Assembly (NCBI GenBank): GCA_016787065.1 | Contig: JAEUVD010000002.1 | Span: 1 to 64,000, forward strand | Reading direction: 5' to 3' | DNA: 64,000 bases | From: Chitinophagaceae bacterium | GTDB taxonomy: Bacteria > Bacteroidota > Bacteroidia > Chitinophagales > Chitinophagaceae | Shown: positions 16,782 through 24,339 of the stretch, piece after piece | Layout of the letters: each line of letters starts with the position of its first letter | How positions within the stretch are numbered: the first letter of the stretch is position 1 | Translations under genes and position numbers: made by a program | Notes under the pieces: model-generated | What the model was told of the DNA's origin: nothing | Database searches by the model: none | The model's input: only the letters and a program-made list of their open reading frames with translations

Positions 16782-17786
16782 CTACTGAACTTTGATGACA
16801 ACTTTGCCTTTTGAACGACCCGACTCAACATAAGACAATGCTTCATTCGTTTGCTCAAACGGAAACACTTTATCAATTATTGGACGGACTTTTTCGGCTT
16901 CAATCAACGCGGTAATTTCACTCAAAGCCTTTCCGTCGGCCCTCATAAATAAGAAATTAAAATGGACACCAAGTTTTTTGGCTTTTCTTCTTACTGACAA
17001 ACTCAACAAATTCATAATAATTTGAAAATGCCAACCCAAACCCAATTTTTTAGCAACGTCACCTGTGGGTGGACCTGTTAGAGAAACGAGTGTTCCACCA
17101 AACTTTAAGATTTTCAAAGAATTTTCAAGCACTTTTGCTTCTCTATTGCTATGAAGAACAACATCGTAATCTTTTAAAATTGTTGCAAAATCTTGTGTTT
17201 TGTAATCAATCACCAAATCTGCACCAAGCTTTTTAACCAAATCAGTATTTGCTGCACTTGTAGTAGTAGCTACATATGCACCAATATGTTTTGCTAACTG
17301 AATAGCAAAAGTTCCTACACCTCCAGAACCTGCTTGAATAAAAACCTTTTGACCTTTTTTGAGTTTTGCAATTTCAACAAGTGCTTGCCAAGAAGTTAAT
17401 CCAACCAACGGAATGGATGAAGCTTCTTCCATGGAAATGTTTTTGGGCTTTAAAGCTAAATCGTTTTCATTGATAGAAATATATTCTGCAAATGTGCCAA
17501 TTTTAAAATCGGCAGGTCTTGCATATACTTCATCTCCTATCTTAAACTTAGAAACTCTTGAACCAACTTTTGTAACAATACCAGCCATATCGTGACCATT
17601 TACAAAAGGTGTTTTGTAGGGTAGAAAAATTTTAAATTCGCCATTTCTTATCAATGAATCCAATAGGTTTACACCGGCACTATGGATTTGAACCAAAACT
17701 TCATTTTCCTTAATTGTTGGTTCAGATACATTTGCTAAATGTAATGTTTCCTTTCTGCCGTATTTATTTACTGTGAAGGCTTTCAT
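16782..17786 (-). CDS. NAD(P)-dependent MDR-family oxidoreductase (quinone-reductase type)
   Basis: A 334-residue medium-chain dehydrogenase/reductase. The GroES-like domain (1-125) has VLVQIHSAGVNLLDSLIRNG, FVNGHDMAGIV and KIGDEVYAR. The Rossmann domain carries the nucleotide-binding AGSGGVGTFAIQLAKHIGA (about 151-169). The catalytic-zinc cysteine of true alcohol dehydrogenases is replaced (AGVNLLD), and the structural-zinc cysteine cluster is absent. It is therefore of the quinone oxidoreductase or enoyl-reductase type, probably using NADPH. It is the last gene of a three-gene operon (SDR, hydrolase, this) divergent from an HxlR regulator; 12 bp separate it from the hydrolase. Such sets often detoxify electrophiles or quinones, but the substrate cannot be read from the sequence. 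Confidence 0.88.
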   Translation of the reverse strand: MKAFTVNKYGRKETLHLANVSEPTIKENEVLVQIHSAGVNLLDSLIRNGEFKIFLPYKTPFVNGHDMAGIVTKVGSRVSKFKIGDEVYARPADFKIGTFAEYISINENDLALKPKNISMEEASSIPLVGLTSWQALVEIAKLKKGQKVFIQAGSGGVGTFAIQLAKHIGAYVATTTSAANTDLVKKLGADLVIDYKTQDFATILKDYDVVLHSNREAKVLENSLKILKFGGTLVSLTGPPTGDVAKKLGLGWHFQIIMNLLSLSVRRKAKKLGVHFNFLFMRADGKALSEITALIEAEKVRPIIDKVFPFEQTNEALSYVESGRSKGKVVIKVQ

Positions 17787-17798
17787 TCTTTTTATTTT

Positions 17799-18725
17799 TT
17801 ATTTGGTTAAAAATGGAATTGCTTTTTTAAGAAATTCTTCGTGATATTGAAATATACCACCGTGCCCTGAATTTGGATAAATAACAACAGGTTCAGCATT
17901 AGGAAAACGTTTTCCCATATCATTTGATAATATGGAAGGAACCATTCTATCGTTATCACCGTTTACAATTAAAACCGGTAATTTAAAGAGACTCAAATCC
18001 ATAGGGTTTGCATTCCCCCAATCTTTGATAGCTTTCAATTGTTTTTTTAATGCATAAAGTTGTACCTTTTTATCACGGTTTTCTTTTCGTTCTTTTAATC
18101 TGTTCAAGAAGTCCTTTGCAGCAGCTTTCCCTATTTTATTTTGATTAAAAAATAAATAAACCTTAGGGTCTCTAAAAGTAAGTAATCCCCTGAAAATGTC
18201 GCTGTAGGTTCTACCAACAACAGCAGGCATCCCAGCACCACCCCTTGGTCCAGTACCCGCAAGTATAAGTTTACGAATCAAAGTTGGTTCAAGCAGAAGT
18301 ATCTCTTGCGAAATCATTCCACCCATTGAAAAAGACATTATATCCACTTGCTTATATCCTAATGCATTAATAAAAGCAATTCCATCTTTTGCCATATCCA
18401 AAAGATTTTCGCCTTGTTTACCTGAAGTAGCACCAATGCCACGGTAATCAAATGAAATTATTTGCCGATGTTGTGCAATTGCATCCATTATTCTGGGGTC
18501 GCAATTATCCAAATTGGCAGTAAGGTGATTGAAATAAATTACAGGAATATCACCTGTTTTACCATAAGAACGATAAGCAAATTTAATCCCATTTGCTTCT
18601 ACAAATTGAGTAGGAACCGTTGCATAAGTGTAGTTTGAATCTTGTTTCATATTATTTGAATTTTGAGAATGCGAAGCATAATTAAATGCGATTATTAGCG
18701 AAAGTGTTGTTACTATTTTTTTCAT
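17799..18725 (-). CDS. Exported alpha/beta hydrolase
   Basis: A 308-residue alpha/beta hydrolase with an apparent signal peptide (MKKIVTTLSLIIAFNYASHS). The nucleophile elbow is MSFSMGGM (Ser about 133). The oxyanion region is VIYFNHLTANLDNCDP, the strand-4 motif is IISFDYRGIGATSG, the acid is in LPVLIVNGDNDRMVP and the histidine is in YPNSGHGGIFQ. The closest family architecture is that of haloperoxidase-like or arylesterase-like hydrolases. If the signal peptide is real it acts in the periplasm, although its neighbours are cytoplasmic. It is the middle gene of the operon, 1 bp downstream of the SDR gene and 12 bp upstream of the oxidoreductase. The family is secure; the substrate is unknown. 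Confidence 0.88.
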   Translation of the reverse strand: MKKIVTTLSLIIAFNYASHSQNSNNMKQDSNYTYATVPTQFVEANGIKFAYRSYGKTGDIPVIYFNHLTANLDNCDPRIMDAIAQHRQIISFDYRGIGATSGKQGENLLDMAKDGIAFINALGYKQVDIMSFSMGGMISQEILLLEPTLIRKLILAGTGPRGGAGMPAVVGRTYSDIFRGLLTFRDPKVYLFFNQNKIGKAAAKDFLNRLKERKENRDKKVQLYALKKQLKAIKDWGNANPMDLSLFKLPVLIVNGDNDRMVPSILSNDMGKRFPNAEPVVIYPNSGHGGIFQYHEEFLKKAIPFLTK

Positions 18726-18726
18726 T

Positions 18727-19521
18727 TTAAAATCTATTTATGTTTTTAATTATTGCGTTTTCAAATGATTTGTAAGAAAAATATTGCAAAGCAAGCAGTA
18801 TTGAGTTCCCTTTGCCAACAGGGTTGCTAAATTTTGGATTTTTTGCTTCAACCAATTCCAATAACTTTTTAATTACTGCTGTTGGCTCAGGTGCTTTCTC
18901 AAATAAGTCTTTTGCAAAGGCTTCAACCTTGTTACGATAAGTGTCATAATCATCAATTTTGCCAACGGCATTAACCGAACTATTAATAATATTTGTTTTG
19001 AAACCTGAAGGCTCAACCATTACAATTTTTATATTAAACTCATTCAGTTCAAACCGTAATGACTTATAATACCCTTCCAATGCATGTTTGGAAGCACCAT
19101 AATACGATGCACTTGGAAAATTGAGTAAGCCCGTTATTGAGCCAATTGAAATAATTTTTCCAAATCGTTGCTTTCTAAAAAAAGGCAACAATTCATTTGT
19201 AATTTTAACCGTTCCCCAAAAATTGGTTTCAAATTGCTGTTTGCCTTGCTCAATAGTTGTTTCTTCAGCAAGTCCTGACAAATAATAACCTGCGTTATTA
19301 ATCAAAACATCCAATTGAGAAATGAGCTTGAACAATTCATTGCTGAAAGATTTTATTGAACTATCGTTTGCTATATCCAACGCCAACATTTTAAAGGGCA
19401 CTTGAATTTTGCCTGGATTACGACTCGTACCAATAACGTTATAACCACTTTCGTGTAGCTTGGTAGCGATTATCAAACCAAAGCCTGACGATGCACCTGT
19501 TATTAAAATTGTTTGTTTCAT
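18727..19521 (-). CDS. SDR-family oxidoreductase
   Basis: A 264-residue classical short-chain dehydrogenase. The cofactor motif TGASSGFG is at 8-15, DVLINNAG at 71-78, the catalytic Ser at 128 (ISIGSITG) and YxxxK as Y141/K145 (YGASKHA). All key residues are present, and the arginine after the second strand (GTSRNPGK) suggests NADP. The sequence resembles members acting on ketones or retinol-like substrates; the substrate is unknown. It is the first gene of the operon and is divergent from the HxlR regulator at 19619. A well-formed promoter and a palindromic operator candidate lie between them, so the regulator probably controls this operon. Confidence 0.9.
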   Translation of the reverse strand: MKQTILITGASSGFGLIIATKLHESGYNVIGTSRNPGKIQVPFKMLALDIANDSSIKSFSNELFKLISQLDVLINNAGYYLSGLAEETTIEQGKQQFETNFWGTVKITNELLPFFRKQRFGKIISIGSITGLLNFPSASYYGASKHALEGYYKSLRFELNEFNIKIVMVEPSGFKTNIINSSVNAVGKIDDYDTYRNKVEAFAKDLFEKAPEPTAVIKKLLELVEAKNPKFSNPVGKGNSILLALQYFSYKSFENAIIKNINRF

Positions 19522-19553
19522 TATTTACATTTAAATTATTTACTGTATTTTTG

Positions 19554-19568
19554 CTTGCATATTGCAAG
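19554..19568. promoter_or_regulatory. Candidate HxlR operator palindrome
   Basis: CTTGCA-TAT-TGCAAG is a perfect 6-bp inverted repeat between the divergent SDR and HxlR genes. A further half-site ATGCAAGT occurs at 19594-19601, next to the minus-strand promoter. HxlR-type regulators bind short palindromes in just this position. Confidence 0.5.
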
Positions 19569-19570
19569 TG

Positions 19571-19599
19571 CAAACATACAAATAACTTTCAAAATGCAA
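19571..19599 (-). promoter_or_regulatory. Promoter of the SDR-hydrolase-oxidoreductase operon
   Basis: On the minus strand TTG (19597-19599), an 18-nt spacer and TATGTTTG (19571-19578) match the Bacteroidetes consensus. It overlaps the ATGCAAGT half-site and abuts the palindrome, so a bound repressor would block it. Confidence 0.5.
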
Positions 19600-19618
19600 G
19601 TAATATTTTAGTATATTT

Positions 19619-20041
19619 ATGGAAAAAGATAAAAAAAGGTCGGATTGCCCTATTAGTTGCTCACTTGACATATTTGGCGACAAGTGGTCGTTATTGATTA
19701 TCAGAGATATGATGTTTGCTAACAAATCAACCTATGGCGACTTTTTAAAGTCAGCAGAAGGCATAGCAACAAATATTTTAGCATCGAGACTTCAAAGTTT
19801 AGAGGAAAACAAACTCATTGAAAAGTTGGAACATCCAGACAGTAAAGCAAAAGTTCTATATAAACTTACCCAAAAGGCAATTGACTTATTACCCATCATT
19901 GTAGAAATTCACTTTTGGGCAGACAAACATTTTGAAATTCCAGCTGACATAAAAGCAATGATAAAAGAAGCAAAAAGGGACAAAGACGAATTTATTAAGA
20001 CAACGACACGACAATTAAAGAAACAAATAACGACTCAATAA
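19619..20041 (+). CDS. HxlR-family winged-helix transcriptional regulator
   Basis: A 140-residue MarR-like winged-helix protein of the HxlR family. The N-terminus has the typical short motif CPISCSLDIFGDKWSLLIIR, followed by TYGDFLKSAEGIATNILASR, the recognition helix in LASRLQSLEENKLIE and the wing in DSKAKVLYKLTQKAIDLLP. Two cysteines (CPISC) near the N-terminus are a possible redox or electrophile sensor, as in some HxlR proteins. It is divergent from the SDR operon, with an operator candidate in between, so it probably represses both itself and that operon. The HxlR frame ends 11 bp before the right frame of the possible cassette. The family is secure. Confidence 0.9.
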   Translation: MEKDKKRSDCPISCSLDIFGDKWSLLIIRDMMFANKSTYGDFLKSAEGIATNILASRLQSLEENKLIEKLEHPDSKAKVLYKLTQKAIDLLPIIVEIHFWADKHFEIPADIKAMIKEAKRDKDEFIKTTTRQLKKQITTQ

Positions 20042-20052
20042 AGGGCGAACGA

Positions 20053-20069
20053 CTAACAGTGGTTGTGTT
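20053..20069. repeat. Right frame of possible cassette (CTAAC-N7-GTGTT)
   Basis: CTAACAGTGGTTGTGTT is the inverted counterpart of the motif at 16752-16768, with identical 5-nt outer arms and a 7-nt middle. It lies just after the HxlR stop codon. Confidence 0.4.
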
Positions 20070-20088
20070 CCCTATATATTCAATAGAA

Positions 20089-20910
20089 CTAAGGCTTAAT
20101 CGCTGTTACTCCTGAAACGATATTTGGGTCTAATACTAAATAGTCAAAGGCATCCACAATACCATCACCGTTAAGATCGGTTGTTACATATCCTGAAGCA
20201 GCATTGGTAATATCCGGTTCCAGAAGACCAAAGTCGAAGGCATCCGTAGCACCGTCTTGATTAATATCACCTGAATAAAATGCCCAAACGCCCGGTTCTA
20301 CCTCCTCCTGATTTGAACCATATACCGTTTGAGCTTGGTAGCTAAAATCAATGAGTATTGGCGAGCCTGTAAATTGGTAAGGTAACGACGACCAGGTTTC
20401 TACGGTATTGCGATGTTTAATAACAAGATAATAGTTACCCGGTAATGTTAGCATCGTGGTGTTCAACACTCCAGTGATGGGCAACAAAACCTGCTTACTT
20501 GTTACGACGGCATAGGGTGGTGTTGCGGCATGCAATGCTAACGTAATCGTGTCTACCACCGTAGCGTCAGAACTCATCCCTTGATTAAGCAGCATCGGAT
20601 TCATAGCGTGCAAAGAGGGTGAATACGCTCCTTGTAAATAGCATATCAAATACATGGGTATATTCATTTGTTTACTTCCATGTTGAAACCCCTGATGTAT
20701 TTTATAACCGCTGTAGTTTAACGTATTTATGGCAGGTTCTCCAACGGTAAAACTAAGTGTATAATTTCCATAGGTAGTTACCATGCCGGCACTCCCGATT
20801 ACATCGCGTTGAATGCTTTGTGAAAATGTTTGCAAAGAAATTATCCATCCAAAGCAAAACAGGCCTATTAATCTTATCATATGATGAGGTGTATTTTTAA
20901 ATGTACGCAT
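20089..20910 (-). CDS. Short secreted protein with dockerin-like C-terminal module
   Basis: A 273-residue secreted protein. A signal peptide (ending near LQTFSQS, residue 30) is followed by a small domain (32-80; RDVIGSAGMVTTYGNYTLSF, then TVGEPAINTLNYSGYKIHQGF), a common Bacteroidetes N-terminal element. From residue 85 to the end (189 residues) it is the same module found at the C-termini of the proteins at 6596 and 51596. Its landmarks are LICYLQGAYSP, LNQGMSSDA, ALHAATPPYAVVTSKQ, NYYLVIKHRNTVETWSSLP and two dockerin-like loops (GDINQDGATDAFD, TDLNGDGIVDAFD). It is almost the module alone, and may act as an attachment or secretion tail. Both MRTF (20910) and MIRL (20880) are possible starts; the A-rich stretch upstream favours the first. 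Confidence 0.82.
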   Translation of the reverse strand: MRTFKNTPHHMIRLIGLFCFGWIISLQTFSQSIQRDVIGSAGMVTTYGNYTLSFTVGEPAINTLNYSGYKIHQGFQHGSKQMNIPMYLICYLQGAYSPSLHAMNPMLLNQGMSSDATVVDTITLALHAATPPYAVVTSKQVLLPITGVLNTTMLTLPGNYYLVIKHRNTVETWSSLPYQFTGSPILIDFSYQAQTVYGSNQEEVEPGVWAFYSGDINQDGATDAFDFGLLEPDITNAASGYVTTDLNGDGIVDAFDYLVLDPNIVSGVTAIKP

Positions 20911-20996
20911 GCTATTATTTTAATTTTTGTAGCAATCCATTTTGAATCACGAATTACCAAGTTGGAATTTAGATTAGCTGAAATGTTGAATACATA

Positions 20997-22502
20997 TTAA
21001 TACGCCGCAATTAAATGTCCTGCGAACATACAAGTCATGATAGTAGCGTTTAATGCACCACCATTTTCCTGATATAATCTGAGTTTAACCTTATCTCCGG
21101 CATATAAAAATATGTCCTCTGAAAATTGAAGACTGGCATAGGAATAGGAAGACTCATCGTAAACCGAATAGCTTGAATGATCTATGGTATTCCAACTTGC
21201 TAATCCATTAACAACCAATTTGGCTTCAAGCCGGCGCATACTATAGGCTAACGATGATATACGCATTCTAATGGAATTGTCGAAATGATAAAATCCAGTT
21301 ATTGGGGCTATAAAGGCACCTTGATCGGCACTCGGTCCTGAGAAGTTAAAACAATCTCCATAATCGAAAATGTAATACCCGGAAGTAGAATAATAATAAC
21401 TTGCATTAGGCACAACTGCGGAGTTCGTAGTTAAATCAACTTTAAAGCCGATTAGATTTTCTGCCCATTGTGCGTTACCTGCTGTGTCGCTAGTTAAAAC
21501 TTTACCTCTACCTGGCGTTGTATTTCCGCCCGCAATTTTTAAATTTCCATCAACCTCAAGTGCAGTACCAGAAAAACTAGATGCTTTAACACCGGTACCG
21601 ACCAGCGAATTACCATGCACGCCAACGCTACCTGTATTGTTACTATAACCCATTACACCTTTACCCGCAACGGATTCGCCATAAACACCATAACCATTCA
21701 ATCCATCCGATTTTCCTTTAACACCTGATCCGCTTGTGCCATTACTCATGCCATAAACTACAGGATTTGTTCCCGTTGGTGAACTCGTTGCATAAACAGC
21801 GAAGCCGGTTGTATTCGTAGCACGCACGCCAACCGAACTTCCACCATTTCCTTCACCTAATACACCATTGGAATTTGGATTCGTATGTGTTGACTTACCA
21901 TGTATTGCCGTTCCTCCTGAAGCCGTGTTCGTAATTTTCAATGTAACCGCACTGGCATCCGTATCATTCAACGGAAGAATAGAAGAAGCTACCCAATTGG
22001 AACCGTTATGTTGTAAAATACTTCCATTACTAACACCAACCGAACTTAGATTAGATAAATTAACTACTGCATTTGAAGCGATGGACGCGGCTTCTTTTGC
22101 ATGTAACGAATACGGAACACTCACCAATTGTTGCGTTCCCATGAGTAGAAAATTATTGCCTCCGTTAGGATCCATAAATACATGCAGCGTTTTGCTTTGG
22201 TTGTTCCAAGGAATACTTGCCATGGTTCCAAAAATATTCGTGGCACCCGGCGATCCTATTTGAATATGAAATAAACCTTGAGCATCGGTGGTTACCAAAC
22301 GATCTTCACTGTAAGTCATAGATGTACTATTACCACTTGAAATTCCAATTTTGATTTTAACCGTTGAGTTTGACATTGGGGTTCCATTTGAATTTATGGC
22401 AACGCCCTGATAGTTGATGAGGTTAGGAGCTTGAGCAAACGTAAGCATAGCCATAATACATAAGGCAAGGGTACAAAGTGTAACGTGTTTTATTTTGTTC
22501 AT
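20997..22502 (-). CDS. Secreted C1q/TNF-like stalk protein
   Basis: A 501-residue secreted protein. The signal peptide (MNKIKHVTLCTLALCIMAML, cleaved near FAQA) is followed by a Bacteroidetes N-terminal sandwich (PNLINYQGVAINSNGTPMSN, then GLFHIQIGSPGA; about 25-130). Residues about 190-330 form a Gly/Ser-rich series of short repeats (GVLGEGNGG, GVKGKSDGLNGYGVYGES, GKGVMGYSNNTGSVGVHG), like a phage-tail-fibre stalk. The last 145 residues look like a C1q/TNF-type jelly roll (GAFIAPITGFYHFDNSI, LFLYAGDKVKL-like strands, a C-terminus ending in an aromatic-rich strand). Such proteins usually trimerise and may be surface adhesins. The start at 22502 is chosen because it heads the signal peptide. 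No type A T9SS domain is present, so the export route is unclear. Confidence 0.8.
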   Translation of the reverse strand: MNKIKHVTLCTLALCIMAMLTFAQAPNLINYQGVAINSNGTPMSNSTVKIKIGISSGNSTSMTYSEDRLVTTDAQGLFHIQIGSPGATNIFGTMASIPWNNQSKTLHVFMDPNGGNNFLLMGTQQLVSVPYSLHAKEAASIASNAVVNLSNLSSVGVSNGSILQHNGSNWVASSILPLNDTDASAVTLKITNTASGGTAIHGKSTHTNPNSNGVLGEGNGGSSVGVRATNTTGFAVYATSSPTGTNPVVYGMSNGTSGSGVKGKSDGLNGYGVYGESVAGKGVMGYSNNTGSVGVHGNSLVGTGVKASSFSGTALEVDGNLKIAGGNTTPGRGKVLTSDTAGNAQWAENLIGFKVDLTTNSAVVPNASYYYSTSGYYIFDYGDCFNFSGPSADQGAFIAPITGFYHFDNSIRMRISSLAYSMRRLEAKLVVNGLASWNTIDHSSYSVYDESSYSYASLQFSEDIFLYAGDKVKLRLYQENGGALNATIMTCMFAGHLIAAY

Positions 22503-22854
22503 TGTTCTGTTATTTAAAGATTGATGAAACAAAGATGAATTGCAGGCTTCCGAACAAAAAGTATAGTTCTGTCACACGTTGAAAAAAATAAATAAAGTGT
22601 AGCAGAATAAAAATAAACCGTAGGTCAAGGCGCATTGGTTATACTTCCAGACGTTGCAGCATGCCGAGAACTTCTATTGTTCAAAAGGCAAATTGATGAA
22701 TGCTGCGTGCGGCCTCCTCTATTTGTTGTTTGAGAATGAAAAACACTACGTTGTATTTCCATTCAGATTTTTACTTGTTGCAAGCAATAAACCATGTATC
22801 GAACATGTGTTAAGATGCTAACCAGAATGAATTAAACGGTGTACTGGGGTGGTG

Positions 22855-22917
22855 GAAAGAGAAAGGGAAACAGAAAGGGAAAGAGAAAGGGAAAGAGAAA
22901 GAGAAAAAGAAAGAGAG
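22855..22917. repeat. GAAAGG/GAAAGA simple repeat
   Basis: A purine tract of short units (GAAAGG, GAAAGA, GAAACA) lies immediately beyond the tRNA-Arg terminator. Similar GAGAAAG units appear in the array downstream of tRNA-Leu (37.96-38.58 kb). Confidence 0.75.
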
Positions 22918-22940
22918 TAATCGTTACCACTCTCTTTCTT
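22907..22940 (-). terminator. tRNA-Arg terminator
   Basis: A perfect 12-bp stem (AAGAAAGAGAGT with ACTCTCTTTCTT) around a 10-nt loop. On the minus strand it is followed by TTTCTCTTTC. It starts 12 nt beyond the tRNA-Arg 3' end, where a terminator is expected. Confidence 0.75.
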
Positions 22941-22951
22941 GTTATAATTTG

Positions 22952-23028
22952 TGGTGATCCGGATGCGATTCGAACGCATGGCCTACAGCTTAGAAGGCTG
23001 TTGCTCTATCCAGCTGAGCTACCGGACC
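22952..23028 (-). tRNA. tRNA-Arg (anticodon TCT)
   Basis: A 77-nt cloverleaf on the minus strand. The acceptor stem pairs GGTCCGG with CCGGATC (one G-U), the D arm is GCTC-loop-GAGC, and the anticodon stem ACAGC/GCTGT encloses CTTCTAA, giving anticodon TCT. The T arm has GTTCGAATC. The 3' CCA is encoded. A -7-like TATATTTG (23040-23047, minus strand) lies 11 nt upstream. Confidence 0.96.
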
Positions 23029-23039
23029 ATAGAAGGGCG

Positions 23040-23047
23040 CAAATATA
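23040..23047 (-). promoter_or_regulatory. Candidate -7 element for tRNA-Arg
   Basis: TATATTTG on the minus strand, 11 nt before the mature 5' end. No TTG at the usual distance is evident. Confidence 0.4.
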
Positions 23048-23050
23048 ATA

Positions 23051-23488
23051 CTATACTTTCTTAAACACCATATCAATATTCGGTGGAAATCCTAATCCGA
23101 TTTTCAATCCGCTAAATTTGTACTTGGTCGATACAATGGATTGTTGAACAGCATTGGCCTTAAACAAAGCCACTAATAAACTATAAACGAACGTATTGTC
23201 TTTGTTTGCTTCCAATAATTTCTTCTCTTCTTCATCGCCAATATTTTCTATCTGTTCTAAATTCATCGACAAGGCCGGCGGAAGCGATAAGTTCACATCA
23301 ATAGACGTGATGGAATAACCTGTTTGAGCCAATGTATCGGTAGCGGCTTCAATTTGAACCCAGGTATCGTTGAGTTTTTCAACACCATATTCTTTTAAAG
23401 GTGTTAGAATATCTTTTGAGAATAAATCGGAAACTGAATCGGTAAGCTCAGCGAGTTTGTCTTTGGTGGCCTGAATTATATTTTCCAT
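23051..23488 (-). CDS. Hypothetical amphipathic protein
   Basis: A 145-residue protein that I do not recognise. The N-terminal half is helical and acidic/amphipathic (ATKDKLAELTDSVSDLFSKD, then EYGVEKLNDTWVQIEAATDT). The middle has a beta-like segment ITSIDVNLSLPPALSMNLEQI, and the C-terminus is basic and hydrophobic (STKYKFSGLKIGLGFPPNID). The paired VNLSLPP and GLGFPPN segments look like a repeated strand-turn motif. There is no signal peptide or membrane helix, so it is probably cytoplasmic. It lies 21 bp downstream of the DUF4249/TonB-receptor pair on the same strand and may be the last gene of that operon. I am sure it is coding; its role is unknown. Confidence 0.7.
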   Translation of the reverse strand: MENIIQATKDKLAELTDSVSDLFSKDILTPLKEYGVEKLNDTWVQIEAATDTLAQTGYSITSIDVNLSLPPALSMNLEQIENIGDEEEKKLLEANKDNTFVYSLLVALFKANAVQQSIVSTKYKFSGLKIGLGFPPNIDMVFKKV

Positions 23489-23509
23489 ATAACTATTTTT
23501 CCGGCAAAT

Positions 23510-24331
23510 TTACTTCACCTGAACTTTTAATCGTTGTGTAGTATGCGCTGAAAAATAGCCTAAAGCTCCCTCTCCTTTAATATTAGTAACAGGATTGGCC
23601 GGTGTAGTAGCCGATGGCCCTTGTCCGATACTGGCATTCAACGAATAAAAATAATCGTAGGTTACCTGATCAATACAATGCATTTCTATGGCAACACTAT
23701 CATTCTTTTTAGGAAATAACTCACCGCTAAATATCGGACGTTGATAAGGCAATCCGTTGATGAGATTATCGTTATCAACAAAGATACTTTTGTCGATCGT
23801 GTCATTTAAGGTAACAATAAATCGGTACCAGTTTTTTTCCTGAAGCGGATCTACAAAACGGGGAGCTGGCACATAAACTTCATCGCCAGGGTTTGGATTA
23901 CCAAACGCACTTTTGAGAAAGGTGATACTATCTAAATTTATTTTGGTTGGCATAGACGATACCGCTTCAAACGATTTGCCTTTGGCATTTACTCGAAGGG
24001 TATAGGTTCTACCAGATACACCTTGCAAGGTTGTTGTGTAGTAATAACCGGATCCCGCTTCCTGCAAGGTATCCTTGTTGCCTAGGTTGTCGTTAATAAC
24101 CACGAATGCGCCACTGACCGCCGGAAAATTATTTTCGTCTGAAAAATTTACTGATTCTGTGAGTCGAACTAAATGTGGACCTGCACCATCGCTTACATTT
24201 CCTTCAATAACTATTTTCGGATCAGAGCTATTCAAATCCAGATTGATCGTTTTTGTACAAGAGGTAAGCAAACAAGCAACACCTAGCACCAAATTAATTT
24301 TAGACTGATTTTTGAAATGTTTCAACATCAT
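23510..24331 (-). CDS. DUF4249-family outer-membrane lipoprotein
   Basis: A 273-residue lipoprotein with a signal ending in the lipobox LLTSC (Cys about 25). Downstream is the DUF4249 fold: KTINLDLNSSDPKIVIEGNV, then HLVRLTESVNFSDENNFPAV, GAFVVINDNLGNKDTLQEAG and a C-terminal NIKGEGALGYFSAHT. In Bacteroidetes these lipoproteins are usually encoded directly after a TonB-dependent receptor and are thought to act as surface partners of it, analogous to SusD. That is the arrangement here, with only 8 bp between the two genes. The substrate is unknown; no glycan enzymes are nearby, so it need not be a polysaccharide locus. Confidence 0.9.
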   Translation of the reverse strand: MMLKHFKNQSKINLVLGVACLLTSCTKTINLDLNSSDPKIVIEGNVSDGAGPHLVRLTESVNFSDENNFPAVSGAFVVINDNLGNKDTLQEAGSGYYYTTTLQGVSGRTYTLRVNAKGKSFEAVSSMPTKINLDSITFLKSAFGNPNPGDEVYVPAPRFVDPLQEKNWYRFIVTLNDTIDKSIFVDNDNLINGLPYQRPIFSGELFPKKNDSVAIEMHCIDQVTYDYFYSLNASIGQGPSATTPANPVTNIKGEGALGYFSAHTTQRLKVQVK

Positions 24332-24339
24332 GAATAAGT

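Larger units (their letters stand above)
22503..22951. other. Intergenic region with GA-rich simple repeat
   Basis: About 450 bp between the C1q-like gene and tRNA-Arg. Only the purine-rich repeat and terminator listed below stand out; the rest shows no gene or strong structure. Confidence 0.45.

Noticed and set aside
22839..23048. A 69-codon plus-strand frame
   Set aside because: It lies across the GA tract and tRNA-Arg and consists of KGKRKRK-like low complexity.
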